The position numbers and the translations under genes are program-made. A model generated the notes under the pieces. That model made no database searches and was not told the origin of the DNA. It worked only from the letters and a program-made list of their open reading frames with translations. Source: Nitrospirota bacterium (lineage in GTDB: Bacteria; Nitrospirota; Thermodesulfovibrionia; Thermodesulfovibrionales; Magnetobacteriaceae). Taken from it: 64,000 nucleotides of DNA. The DNA lies in NCBI GenBank assembly GCA_015233895.1, contig JADFXG010000013.1, positions 20,662-84,661 on the forward strand, in the 5' to 3' direction. This document shows positions 25,056 through 33,975 of this stretch, piece by piece. The stretch's first letter is position 1, and each line of letters opens with the position of its first letter.

Positions 25056-25757
25056 TTAGTGATAAAGTCCCACCCCACCTAATACGGGGGCACGCCTTGA
25101 GCTCCATTGATGTGTAAGGTGCAGTGTAAAGTTAACACTGGTGTCTTTGTTATTAACTACGGAGACCTTCATTGTTTGTCCCGGAGACTTAGGATCCAGG
25201 TTTGGATGCCAAATGGCTACATCATATTGGCCATCCGGCAAATTATTTATGGTCATTTTACCTTGAGAATCGCTTCTTGCAAAATATGGTGTTTCCAGGA
25301 CATAGATATATGCTTTCATCCAGTCGTGAATATTACATCCAATAACTACCACACCAGGTTTGTCAAAAAGCACTTTGTTTTCGGCTTTAACACCAGGGGG
25401 ATACAAGGGAATTTCAAATGTTTTTGCAGGAGAAAAGGAGTAAATGTGATGGCGGATTTTATCATTATTGGGAAATGACACAGTAGTGCCAACCTGTATA
25501 GGTGTTACATAGTCTATAAATTCTTTGTCAACCTGGTCAATAATAACAGTTACCTGAGGTTTTGACTCTTTAACAGTAAAAGAAGTGGGGGTTGCTGTTA
25601 CAACTGCAAATTCTACTGGTTTGCCCTCAGTATCGGTAACAAGCGCTTTCAGATTTGCGCCATAACAGTTGGATACTAAAACTACAATAAAGAAAAAACT
25701 AATGGTTATCTCAGTAAAAATCATAAAATAGTTATTTTTTTTCATACAATTTCTCAT
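25056..25757 (-). CDS. exported cupredoxin-like protein (methylamine-utilisation-type)
   Basis: 233 aa. N-terminal signal peptide (residues 1 to about 33). Carboxypeptidase-regulatory-like strand follows (LKALVTDTEGKPVEFAVV), then a blue-copper-like region: FPNNDKIRHHIYSFSPAKTFEI supplies a His, and GVVVIGCNIHDWMKAYIYV supplies the Cys, His and Met ligands. This is the pattern of periplasmic plastocyanin-like proteins often annotated as methylamine utilisation proteins. Start 25757 has GAGGT nine nt upstream. Encoded between an outer-membrane barrel and a membrane cyclase with very short gaps, so probably part of one copper- or redox-related sensory module. Electron partner unknown. Confidence 0.75.
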   Translation of the reverse strand: MRNCMKKNNYFMIFTEITISFFFIVVLVSNCYGANLKALVTDTEGKPVEFAVVTATPTSFTVKESKPQVTVIIDQVDKEFIDYVTPIQVGTTVSFPNNDKIRHHIYSFSPAKTFEIPLYPPGVKAENKVLFDKPGVVVIGCNIHDWMKAYIYVLETPYFARSDSQGKMTINNLPDGQYDVAIWHPNLDPKSPGQTMKVSVVNNKDTSVNFTLHLTHQWSSRRAPVLGGVGLYH

Positions 25758-25775
25758 TGTAATATACCTCTTCTT

Positions 25776-26693
25776 TTAAAAACTATACATAATAGCAAAC
25801 TTTGCAATGTTTTCATAATAATTCCACCCACTGGAACGTCCTAAAATACGTGAATAATCGGTATTTAAAGATAAATGTCCGCTCAGGGCATAGCTGGCTC
25901 CAAGTAAAAGCTGATGGGAGAATCCGTGCATCTTGTATGTCCACAAGGTTTCCCCATAAGCATCATCAAGAATGTTTGCCTTAGAAAACCTTTTAATAGC
26001 CCTGATATACTCCGCACCTGCTGAGGAGAGGAAATCACCAGTATTGTAAAAATAACCCGGAGTGATAACTAAACGGGGAGCAACAAGAAAGTTTGCTATA
26101 AGTGAAATCCTCTGGTTGTTGAGATCAAAAACGCGGCCTGAGGCACCCAGTTCAGCAGCATTAAGGTCTTTGCCCCTTCTTGCGGTAAACAGATACCCTG
26201 CCTGCAAGTCTATCCGCTCACCAAAGTATTTTCCGGCATTAATACCGGCTGTATATATCATGCTGTCTCTGTTACTGTCACTTACGCTTAGATATGAGGC
26301 TGAGCCCTTCAGGGAAATCCAGGGAATTTCGTGGCCTAAACCTAGTTTTTGTATTAAAACAAATGAAGGCCCTGCAACAACGCTATCCAACTTATGATAT
26401 CTGCCAAATATCTCACTGGATATATCGGACGTAAGCCTTAATCTTGTATATTCACCAAGCTGATAATATCTGCCAAGGGAAATAGCTGGTGCTGTCACGA
26501 AATCTTCTCTTTTCTCATCAGGAATATATATATAATTTATATTATCCCTGTACTGGGTAGACAGGCTGGCATCTATTATCCATTCCGCCCATTCAGCATG
26601 CGAGGTGGATGGAAACATAATTATCAATAAAAAGAGGGATATACAAATGTTTAGAAGCCGGAATTTCCTAAAATTCTTCAAGGTAAACACCAT
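25776..26693 (-). CDS. outer-membrane beta-barrel protein
   Basis: 305 aa. Signal peptide (residues 1-33, ending SHAEW). The mature part is a series of alternating amphipathic strands with aromatic girdles (for example LTSDISSEIFGRYHKL, LQAGYLFTARRG, LVITPGYFYNTGDF) and ends in Phe (AIMYSF), the usual C-terminal signal for outer-membrane barrel assembly. The upstream ribosome site is GGAGGT. It is first in the barrel-cupredoxin-cyclase operon. No specific substrate or porin family was recognised. Confidence 0.75.
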   Translation of the reverse strand: MVFTLKNFRKFRLLNICISLFLLIIMFPSTSHAEWAEWIIDASLSTQYRDNINYIYIPDEKREDFVTAPAISLGRYYQLGEYTRLRLTSDISSEIFGRYHKLDSVVAGPSFVLIQKLGLGHEIPWISLKGSASYLSVSDSNRDSMIYTAGINAGKYFGERIDLQAGYLFTARRGKDLNAAELGASGRVFDLNNQRISLIANFLVAPRLVITPGYFYNTGDFLSSAGAEYIRAIKRFSKANILDDAYGETLWTYKMHGFSHQLLLGASYALSGHLSLNTDYSRILGRSSGWNYYENIAKFAIMYSF

Positions 26694-26843
26694 CTTAGTT
26701 ACCTCCGTATATAACTTATTTTGAAAAAGCCTAAAAAAGTGAACTCAGATTGTATGAAGTAGTGTACTCTAAGCTGGCCTCTGAAGTCAACATTTTATTT
26801 GTCAAGCTAAATGATATTCAACAGCATGAGAGAGTAAATTCAT

Positions 26844-27929
26844 TTAATTACCGTCTTTTTCCCTTTCATCCCAGAATTCTTTAAGTCTTCTGATTTCATC
26901 CTCAACATCAAAAAAACGAGCAACTATATGCGGATCAAAATGACTGCCGGCACACCTCTTAATCTCATCCATAGCCTTGTCAACAGGCCATGCCTCTTTG
27001 TATGGCCGTACCATGGTAAGAGCATCAAACACATCGGCTACAGCCACGATTGCTGCGCTTTGTGGTATTTCTTTCCCTCTTAAACCCTTAGGATAACCCG
27101 TTCCGTCCCACCTCTCATGGTGATAGTAAGCAATGTCAGCAGACATCCTGAAAAGCGGCGTATTGCTCTTAGAGAGGATGCTGTGCCCGATTGAGCTGTG
27201 TGTCATCATTATTTTCCACTCTTCAGGGTCAAGTTTGGCAGGTTTTCTTAAAATACTGCCGGGCACTCCTATTTTACCTGTATCGTGCATTGCAGCTGCA
27301 AGTGCTATTATCTCAACCACTTCAACAGGCCATGCACATGCCCTTGCTATTTCTACAGAATAAGAGGCCATTCTCCATATATGGCTTCCCGTATCAGAGT
27401 CGTTAAAGTGTCCTGCGTCTCCAAGCATAAATATTGCTGACTCCTGGCTTTCCTGTAACTGCTTTGTGCGCCTCTTAACAGTCTCTTCACACAGCCGCTT
27501 TTGATTAAATATTTCTAAATGAGCTGCAACCCTGTGTAATACAACAGACGGGGATACGGGTTTTGTGATGTAATCAACCCCTCCCGCTTCAAACCCGCGG
27601 GACTCATCTCCCACCTCTGCCAGTGAGGTTATAAAAATAACCGGAATCTCTTCAGTCTCAGGGTTTTCTTTCAAACGGCAGCACGTATCGTATCCATCAA
27701 TTCCCGGCATCATAACGTCCAGCAAAATCATATCTGGTTTTTCTCTTTGCGCTATATTCAAAGCCTCAGTGCCGTCTGTAGCAAAGGACAGTTTGTACGA
27801 ATCTTTCAATATCTGCCTCATGGCTTGTCTGTTGCCGGCCTCATCGTCAACTACCAGAATATTAAACTTAAGGGGCGAGGCGCCCCCGCCGTAATGGGGT
27901 GAGGCACCCCCGTCGTAAATGCCTGTCAT
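26844..27929 (-). CDS. response regulator with HD-GYP phosphodiesterase output (RpfG-like)
   Basis: 361 aa. Receiver domain from about residue 21 (ILVVDDE, phospho-acceptor Asp71 in ILLDVMMPG), then an HD-GYP domain from about 165 with HDTGKIGVP, a second metal His cluster (MMTHSSIGH, YYHHERWDGTGYP) and the GYP signature. HD-GYP proteins hydrolyse cyclic-di-GMP. The first 20 residues contain two near-identical 8-residue units produced by a GC-rich 24-bp repeat, which is not family sequence. Overlaps the histidine-kinase regulator by 4 nt (ATGA) and is likely its phosphorylation partner. Confidence 0.85.
   Translation of the reverse strand: MTGIYDGGASPHYGGGASPLKFNILVVDDEAGNRQAMRQILKDSYKLSFATDGTEALNIAQREKPDMILLDVMMPGIDGYDTCCRLKENPETEEIPVIFITSLAEVGDESRGFEAGGVDYITKPVSPSVVLHRVAAHLEIFNQKRLCEETVKRRTKQLQESQESAIFMLGDAGHFNDSDTGSHIWRMASYSVEIARACAWPVEVVEIIALAAAMHDTGKIGVPGSILRKPAKLDPEEWKIMMTHSSIGHSILSKSNTPLFRMSADIAYYHHERWDGTGYPKGLRGKEIPQSAAIVAVADVFDALTMVRPYKEAWPVDKAMDEIKRCAGSHFDPHIVARFFDVEDEIRRLKEFWDEREKDGN
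27872..27919. repeat. two tandem 24-bp GC-rich palindromic units inside the coding start
   Basis: Units 27872-27895 and 27896-27919 differ at four positions. Each contains complementary GGGGYGAGGC / GCCTCRCCCC type halves. They are read in frame as extra N-terminal residues of the HD-GYP regulator (consensus YxGGASPx). Absent from the paralogous regulator next door. Confidence 0.75.
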
Positions 27930-29104
27930 TGTAACTCTCCATCAGGTTTAACAAGCGGCAGGTTTATAGTAAACTGCGCTCCGCCCTCTATATTTGATAC
28001 TGAAATGCTACCGTTCATCTTATTCTCTATAATGGCTTTAGACATGTAGAGCCCTATCCCTGTGCCACTTTTCCCTTTGGTGGTTACATACGGCTCAAAT
28101 AGTTTATCTGCTATCGAATCGTCTATGCCGCCTCCATTGTCGCTTATGCGTGCAACCACGTTATTGTCTCCCTCACTTATATCAATCGTAATCAAACCCT
28201 CTTCTTTAACGGACACCCCCTTTTTGCGTTCTGTATTTATCGCGTCACGGCTGTTATTTATCAGATTTAAAATAACCTGTTTTAATTCATTACGATAACC
28301 TGTTGTATATATGCGACATGTTTCCGGAGTGTTAATCCGCACGCAGATGTCGTTCTTTTTCAGCATATCAGAGAACAGATGAATGACCTCATAAAAGGCC
28401 TCAGTCACGTCAAAAGTATCTTGTCTGCCAGATGGCTTTAGAAAGTTTTGGAAATCCTCTACTGTGTGGGACATAAGCTTAATAAGCCCCATACATTGAC
28501 TGACAGATTGTTTAAGATAATCTTTAGTTACCTCTCCTGCCTCAAAAGCCTCCTCAACGTCCTGCACTATAAGCCCCAGGGAATTTAGCGGCTGCCTCCA
28601 CTGATGGGCAATAGCGCCTATCATTTCGCCCGTGGCTGCCATCTTTGACTGCTGAATCAGCATCTGCTCATCCATTCTTCGCCTGTTAACCTCTATCTCC
28701 ACCTGTTTTTCCAGATGCCGCTGCAGATTATAAAGTTTCAGATGGGTCTCGATTCTTGAGATAACCTCATCGCTTTGAAAAGGTTTGCAAACATAATCTA
28801 CAGCACCGCTTTTAAACGCGTTAACTTTTTCGGTGGTGTCAGTAAGGGCGCTGATAAAAATTACCGGAATATCAGAAATTTCCGGTATGGCTTTGAGTTT
28901 CTTACACGCCTCATATCCGTCCATCTCTGGCATTATAATGTCAAGAAGTATCAAGTCCGGCTGTACACTCTTAGCCGCTTCAAGTGCCATAATGCCGCTT
29001 GCAGCAAACGACAGCCTGTACTTATCCTGAAGTATCTGCCTCAGCAACTGTCTGCTGCCGGATTCATCATCCACTATCAACACGGTGCATCTGTTGTCTG
29101 CCAT
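27926..29104 (-). CDS. receiver-histidine kinase hybrid
   Basis: 393 aa from ATG 29104, preceded by GGAGG at good spacing; the longer frame to 29164 has no support. N-terminal receiver (VLIVDDE, Asp55 in LILLDIIMP), a short coiled linker, then a kinase with the H-box GEMIGAIAHQWRQPLNSLG (about residue 165) and a HATPase domain with N, G1 and G2 boxes (LNLINNSRDAI, ISDNGGGIDD, GKSGTGIGLYMSK). Receiver-first kinases usually take signals from upstream phosphorelay partners rather than membranes, and this has no membrane segment. Translationally coupled to the HD-GYP regulator, so probably controls cyclic-di-GMP. Confidence 0.88.
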   Translation of the reverse strand: MADNRCTVLIVDDESGSRQLLRQILQDKYRLSFAASGIMALEAAKSVQPDLILLDIIMPEMDGYEACKKLKAIPEISDIPVIFISALTDTTEKVNAFKSGAVDYVCKPFQSDEVISRIETHLKLYNLQRHLEKQVEIEVNRRRMDEQMLIQQSKMAATGEMIGAIAHQWRQPLNSLGLIVQDVEEAFEAGEVTKDYLKQSVSQCMGLIKLMSHTVEDFQNFLKPSGRQDTFDVTEAFYEVIHLFSDMLKKNDICVRINTPETCRIYTTGYRNELKQVILNLINNSRDAINTERKKGVSVKEEGLITIDISEGDNNVVARISDNGGGIDDSIADKLFEPYVTTKGKSGTGIGLYMSKAIIENKMNGSISVSNIEGGAQFTINLPLVKPDGELQ

Positions 29105-29228
29105 CTCAGACCTCCTGCAATTATTCTCCTGAAGCTCCTGTTTATTAAGCAGATAGTATATCATTTTAGGAATTGATTAGGGTAAGGGATATTATTGAAA
29201 ATTTACGTCCTTTGGAAAAAAACTGATA

Positions 29229-31340
29229 CTACATGCTGTTTACTGTGCGGCCAAATCCATCCGGCTCAAAACCATAACTAAACATGGCAGATAGTATATC
29301 CTGTCTTTGCATATTGCCTTCAAGCAGGTATCTGATTTCATCAACAGTCCGTTTATTTTTAGGATTTTCAAGATTCTTCGACACCCTCAGCACCTCCTCT
29401 ATGGTAGTTACCCCCTCGACTGCTTTCAAAAAACCATCCTCCACAAGCGAGGTCATCCCATAACGTCTGGCAATGTTTTCCGCCTCTTTTGACACTGCAC
29501 CCTGTAACACTGCCCGTTTTATCTCATCATTCATGCAAAGCAGCTCGTGAATTGCTATCATGCCCTTAAACCCTGTGTTATTACACTTTTTGCACCCGCT
29601 GCCCCTGGAAAAACGTATCTTACCGTTTTTAATATCTGTTTCCACATCATGAATAAATAACGTGAAAAACTCAAGTTCCTCCCATCCCGGAGTATATTCC
29701 ACCTTACAGCCGGGACAAACTACTCTGACCAGTCTTTGCCCCAGTATGGAGACCAGTGTTGAAGACAACAGAAACGGCCTGATTCCCATATCAAACAGTC
29801 TGGCTATGGCTGACGCTGCATCATTGGTATGAAGCGTTGTAAAGAGCAGGTGGCCGGTTAATCCAGCCGTTAATGCCACCGAGGCGGATTCATGATCCCG
29901 CATTTCACCAAACATTATAATGTCAGGGTCCTGCCTTAGTGCCGCTTTTATCCCCTTACTGTACGATGTTTCCCTTGAATCATCAGACCCTACCCGTACC
30001 TGTGATACCCCGTCAATCAAATACTCAGGGGGGTCCTCAAGTGTTAGTATGCTGATGTCTTCACGGTTTAGGTAATCAAGGGTTGAGTAAAGCGTGGTGC
30101 TCTTACCAGAGCCCGTAGGCCCAGTCACTATCACAATCCCTGAGGACATAGAGCACACGATTCGATACTTCTCGATAAGGTTTTTAAACATACCAAGTTT
30201 TTCAAATGTAGGCACTACCTCAGCCTGAATTAAAATCCGTAACACCATCTTATCACCATAAACAGTAGGAATTACGGCTATTCTTAAGTCTGCCTCAATG
30301 TCTTTGTCCTCATAATAAACCCGCTTTCGGTCATCCACTATCATGTTTGGCACATGTGAATCTTTAAACCTGAAAAAATTCTTCAAACCCCTTACAAACG
30401 CAGCATTCAGTGTCTTTGGCAAACCAGGCTGTTCTATCAATATGCCGTCTATACGGAAACGGATTCTGAGATTGTGCTTTGAGGGTTCGATATGAATGTC
30501 TGAAGCGCAGGAATCTAATGCTCTCATTAAAAGCTGCATAAAAATATTCATATTGTGGTTTGATGAGTAGTACTTAGTGCCAACAGTAAGAACATCGGTA
30601 GCAGCCGAGGATTCCACTACAACTTTTTGTGATAATGATACGGCATCTTTATTGTCATAAACATGCGGAATAAACTCCAATATTTCATTTAAGCTGGCAA
30701 AAGCAAATTCCACGCTCAACGTACGTTTAGTCTTGTCACCGCAGGCAGCCAAAGAACTTGTTATTTCTCTTGCCATGTAGTTTTTAATCTTTTGCATATT
30801 TTTTATATCAAATTCAGAAATAATACATTGGTAAACCACTGTTGATGGCTCTCCCTGGTACTTCTTATAAGGAATAAATCTGTTTTCCATTAAAGTCTTC
30901 TGTGAAAAAGTGAAAAACAGTTCAGGGTCAACCTCCGACATATCCGGCTTGATGCGCGGTATGTTGTTTTGTTTTGCTATGGTTTTAAGGAGTGTCTCTT
31001 CACTAATTAGTTTCAGGTCTTCTATTAAGAGAGTGCCAAGTTTCTTTTGAGGATTAACTTTCTGAATTTCTAAAACTTTTCTTAGTTGATCTTTAGTTAT
31101 TTTCCTGTTAATAACAAGGTATTCACCAAGCGGGACATTTATCTTATTTAGTTGGATAAAAGATATTAACTGGTTGGATGTTAATATCTTTAATTCTATA
31201 AGTACGCTGCCCAAAAGGGCTACCTCGCCCTGTTCTCTTAACTGATTTTGTCTCTGCAGGGCCGACATCAGCTGCTTTTTGTTAATGACTCCGGAGTCAA
31301 TCAGCATTTCACCGATTCGCCTCCTCCGCTCCGTTGCCAT
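29229..31340 (-). CDS. pilB: type IV pilus assembly ATPase PilB/GspE
   Basis: 703 aa extension motor. Two MshEN-type N-terminal segments (RRRIGEMLIDSGVINKKQLMSAL at the start and similar L-G-x-x-L repeats to residue 130) may bind cyclic-di-GMP. A longer than usual central insert precedes the motor core: Walker A GPTGSGKS near residue 406, Asp box LTLEDPPEYLIDG, Walker B IIMFGEMRD, His box GHLLFTTLHT. The tetracysteine zinc site is present (VCPGCKVEY, CKKCNNTG). The C-terminus carries an extra 40 residues after the usual L-R-V-S end. Separate from pilT/pilU at the left end of the window but the same machine. Confidence 0.85.
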   Translation of the reverse strand: MATERRRRIGEMLIDSGVINKKQLMSALQRQNQLREQGEVALLGSVLIELKILTSNQLISFIQLNKINVPLGEYLVINRKITKDQLRKVLEIQKVNPQKKLGTLLIEDLKLISEETLLKTIAKQNNIPRIKPDMSEVDPELFFTFSQKTLMENRFIPYKKYQGEPSTVVYQCIISEFDIKNMQKIKNYMAREITSSLAACGDKTKRTLSVEFAFASLNEILEFIPHVYDNKDAVSLSQKVVVESSAATDVLTVGTKYYSSNHNMNIFMQLLMRALDSCASDIHIEPSKHNLRIRFRIDGILIEQPGLPKTLNAAFVRGLKNFFRFKDSHVPNMIVDDRKRVYYEDKDIEADLRIAVIPTVYGDKMVLRILIQAEVVPTFEKLGMFKNLIEKYRIVCSMSSGIVIVTGPTGSGKSTTLYSTLDYLNREDISILTLEDPPEYLIDGVSQVRVGSDDSRETSYSKGIKAALRQDPDIIMFGEMRDHESASVALTAGLTGHLLFTTLHTNDAASAIARLFDMGIRPFLLSSTLVSILGQRLVRVVCPGCKVEYTPGWEELEFFTLFIHDVETDIKNGKIRFSRGSGCKKCNNTGFKGMIAIHELLCMNDEIKRAVLQGAVSKEAENIARRYGMTSLVEDGFLKAVEGVTTIEEVLRVSKNLENPKNKRTVDEIRYLLEGNMQRQDILSAMFSYGFEPDGFGRTVNSM

Positions 31341-31343
31341 GTT

Positions 31344-31619
31344 TTATCCTGTTCTGAAGTGCAGCTCATATGTGCTTTTTGAACTTATGTCCAGGGCATT
31401 TAGAGACTCTATAATCTTAATCATACCGGTCTCTTTGCCTGACTTGTTGCAATTAGCACATTCCTTATATCCGTCCGGTGAGTGGGCAAAGCGTATGAAG
31501 ACATCGTCGCCTTTGACTGTTTCTGACACGATTTTACACGTATCCTCGCCCTTGACTCTTTTTATTCGTACAACATGATCCAAATTAAGCAGCTCGAAAT
31601 GCTCCGTTATTATCCACAT
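31344..31619 (-). CDS. small conserved-looking protein upstream of pilB, function unknown
   Basis: 91 aa from ATG 31619, chosen because GGGAGGT sits 8 nt upstream; the frame extends six codons further. It begins MWIITEHFELLNLDHVVRIKRV and contains a CxxC pair (ECANCNKSGKE) in the middle, suggesting metal binding or a redox switch. The stop is 3 nt before pilB, so the two are co-translated. Not recognised as any family; a regulator or adaptor for the pilus motor is possible from position. Confidence 0.6.
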   Translation of the reverse strand: MWIITEHFELLNLDHVVRIKRVKGEDTCKIVSETVKGDDVFIRFAHSPDGYKECANCNKSGKETGMIKIIESLNALDISSKSTYELHFRTG

Positions 31620-31749
31620 AAACGCAGACCTCCCCATTTATAAACTAACCCGCCTGTTCCACATCAAAACCCAAGACCTTTCACATATGGAATAGCCGTT
31701 ATCACACTATACATGACAACCCACAGATTCTAATAAAAAACATATTGTA

Positions 31750-31779
31750 TTGTCAAATTGCCATCTCCTGATGTAAAAT
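31750..31779 (+). promoter_or_regulatory. sigma70-type promoter upstream of the partner-switch operon
   Basis: TTGTCA (31750-31755), 18-nt spacer, TAAAAT (31774-31779). Each hexamer has five of six consensus bases. It lies about 50 nt before the TTG at 31832. Confidence 0.55.
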
Positions 31780-31831
31780 TGTGGACATCATGTTTGCCAT
31801 AGGTTGAAAATGCTTTAATAAAGGGGTTGAT

Positions 31832-33133
31832 TTGTTTACAGCAGTGAAGGAGGAGGCTCTTTGCGGCAGATATAGCCATTGTCTGTCATATTATCTGAGT
31901 GCTGTCATTGAAGTCTCTAAGGCTGTACAACGTGAAGTTGAACTTGAAAGCATTCTTAGCGTAATTGTTGAACATACTGCCGTTGTAATGGAGGCTGACA
32001 GATGTACGGTTTTTGTTTATGACGACGAAAAGGAGGAGCTGTGGAGCTATGTTGGAAAGGGCCTGAATCAAAATGAAATCAGATTTCCTGTAACTTACGG
32101 AATAGCCGGATATGCAGCAAGAACCCGCCAAAAAGCGAATATTCCTGATGCTTATGATGATGAAAGGTTTAATAAAGAATTTGATTTAAAAACAGGCTAC
32201 AGGACGCGCTCCGTACTGTGCCAGCCAATGATTAATAATGAGGAAACACTGGTTGGAGTTTTGCAGGTAATTAACAAAAAAGACGGATTACATTTTGACG
32301 AAAACGACGAGATGCTGATTGAATCTTTAGCAGCTCATGTGTCAATTGCGATTGAACGGGCTTTTTTAACGGAACATTATATAGAAAACAAAAAAAATCA
32401 GGAAATGATGAATCTCTCTCATGACATCCAGATGGGAATGCTTCCAAATGATTTTTCAGTCAGCAAATACGTTGAAATACACGCCTTCATCTCTCCTACA
32501 AAAGAGGTAGGGGGGGATTTTTACGATTTCCACTTTATTGCCGAAAATCTGCTGTGCTTTACCATTGGGGATGTCTCCGACAAGGGCGTACCAGCCGCTT
32601 TATTTATGATGATGGTTAAGACGCTGTTCAGGGCTCTTTCCAAAAAATATACAAATCCGGCAGATATCCTGAAGGCTATAAACAGTGAAATTGCAGAGGA
32701 TAATGAGACAATGATGTTTGTAACCATGTTTGTGGGAGTTCTGGATATAAACACAGGTAAACTATTATATTGTAGTGGTGGGCATAATCCTCCGTTTATA
32801 CTGACTGGAGGGGGTACTGCTGTGGAGTTAGAAACAGATATGGGCCCGGCTCTGGGACTTATGAGTGATGCAAATTTTAAGGAAAACACTGTCACACTTG
32901 ACAAAGATAATGTTATATTCACATACACAGACGGTGTGGATGAGGCTAAGGATGGAGACGGTAAGATGTTTACGTTAAAACGTCTTAAACATTCACTGTG
33001 CAGAGCTCATATCGGCTCATTAAAGGCACTGAATGACAGTGTGTTGGCAGAGGTTGGAGTATTTACAAAAGCTGCCCCGCAATCTGACGACATAACCATA
33101 TTGTCTGTTAAATACCTTGGCAACACAGTTTGA
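31832..33133 (+). CDS. GAF-PP2C serine phosphatase (RsbU/SpoIIE-like)
   Basis: 433 aa. A GAF sensor occupies about residues 30-185 (DRCTVFVYDDEKEELWSYVGKGL, IAGYAARTR, SVLCQPMIN), followed by a coiled linker and a PP2C/SpoIIE phosphatase (VGGDFYDFHFI near 228 and IGDVSDKGVPAALFMM near 247, YTDGVDEAKD near 368) with the metal-binding Asp residues. The phosphatase dephosphorylates an anti-anti-sigma factor. Its stop overlaps the next gene (kinase) by 4 nt. Start is a TTG (31832) with weak upstream GGGG; a GTG four codons later is possible. Confidence 0.88.
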   Translation: MFTAVKEEALCGRYSHCLSYYLSAVIEVSKAVQREVELESILSVIVEHTAVVMEADRCTVFVYDDEKEELWSYVGKGLNQNEIRFPVTYGIAGYAARTRQKANIPDAYDDERFNKEFDLKTGYRTRSVLCQPMINNEETLVGVLQVINKKDGLHFDENDEMLIESLAAHVSIAIERAFLTEHYIENKKNQEMMNLSHDIQMGMLPNDFSVSKYVEIHAFISPTKEVGGDFYDFHFIAENLLCFTIGDVSDKGVPAALFMMMVKTLFRALSKKYTNPADILKAINSEIAEDNETMMFVTMFVGVLDINTGKLLYCSGGHNPPFILTGGGTAVELETDMGPALGLMSDANFKENTVTLDKDNVIFTYTDGVDEAKDGDGKMFTLKRLKHSLCRAHIGSLKALNDSVLAEVGVFTKAAPQSDDITILSVKYLGNTV

Positions 33134-33570
33134 CTATGATAGATATGCCTGATAACGACAACTATGAACTTACAGTATCGGCTGTGGTAGAAAATATACC
33201 GGTCATTTTGAAATTTACAAAGGGTATTTTGAATGAGCTGGGCTTTAACAAACATGACTCTTTTGACGTGCAAACGGCTGTGGATGAGGCATGTATAAAT
33301 ATAATAAACCACGGGTATGAAAAAGAGGAAAGTGGTGATATTTGCATTAAAGTTAATAACAGTGTGGCTGACATTGTGATTTCAATACAAAGTTACGGGA
33401 AACCCTTTGACCCTGAAACTGCAGCCAAACCCGATTTAACATCACAAGTATCTGAAAGGAGGATTGGCGGCCTTGGAGTTTATCTTATACAGCAGCTTAT
33501 GGATAAGGTCAGTTACCATTACTCTGATAACGTAAGTACACTTACAATGATAAAACACAGAAATGTTTGA
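33130..33570 (+). CDS. anti-sigma-factor-type serine kinase (RsbW/SpoIIAB-like)
   Basis: 146 aa, single HATPase domain. The N box DEACINIINHGYE and the G-box elements GKPFDPE and GGLGVYLIQQLMDKVSY are intact. RsbW-type kinases phosphorylate and thereby release an STAS partner, and in some systems inhibit a sigma factor. It is coupled to the phosphatase upstream by a TGA/ATG overlap and to the STAS gene 30 nt downstream. No sigma factor gene is adjacent, so the ultimate target may be something other than sigma. Confidence 0.88.
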   Translation: MTMIDMPDNDNYELTVSAVVENIPVILKFTKGILNELGFNKHDSFDVQTAVDEACINIINHGYEKEESGDICIKVNNSVADIVISIQSYGKPFDPETAAKPDLTSQVSERRIGGLGVYLIQQLMDKVSYHYSDNVSTLTMIKHRNV

Positions 33571-33600
33571 CTATAACAAACTATAAAAGGGGGAATTTTT

Positions 33601-33975
33601 ATGAAATTTGATTCTAAAAAAGACAAGGAAGGGAATCTCTGTTTTGATTTTAAAAAACAAAACGATGTTTTGGTAGTAACTATGTCGGGAAGCATGGACA
33701 GCCAGAGCGCCTCTGAGTTTGCTAAGGTCATTGACGAAAAGCTCAACTCAGGTGAAAATGTTTTCATAGTGAATCTTAATTCTCTTGAGCATTTAAGCAG
33801 CGCCGGTTTGAGAAATATCGTAATAGTCTTAAAGAAACTTGATACGATGGGTAAAAAAATGTTCTTTGTTTCCTCAAATGAAGATGTTAACAGGATATTT
33901 AAAATGGCAGGGCTGTATAACAGCCTCATCAAGATTTTTGATTCTGATGAGGCAGCTTATAACGCCATCAAATGA
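33601..33975 (+). CDS. STAS-domain anti-anti-sigma factor (RsbV/SpoIIAA-like)
   Basis: 124 aa. Begins with an additional short leader ([11 protein letters not shown]) and then the STAS fold: [37 protein letters not shown] with the phosphorylatable Ser in SSAGLR, and [19 protein letters not shown]. Phosphorylation by the upstream kinase and dephosphorylation by the PP2C would toggle partner binding. A GGGGG ribosome site precedes the ATG. It overlaps the downstream aminotransferase start by 4 nt, tying the switch to a sugar biosynthesis gene. Confidence 0.9.
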   Translation: MKFDSKKDKEGNLCFDFKKQNDVLVVTMSGSMDSQSASEFAKVIDEKLNSGENVFIVNLNSLEHLSSAGLRNIVIVLKKLDTMGKKMFFVSSNEDVNRIFKMAGLYNSLIKIFDSDEAAYNAIK

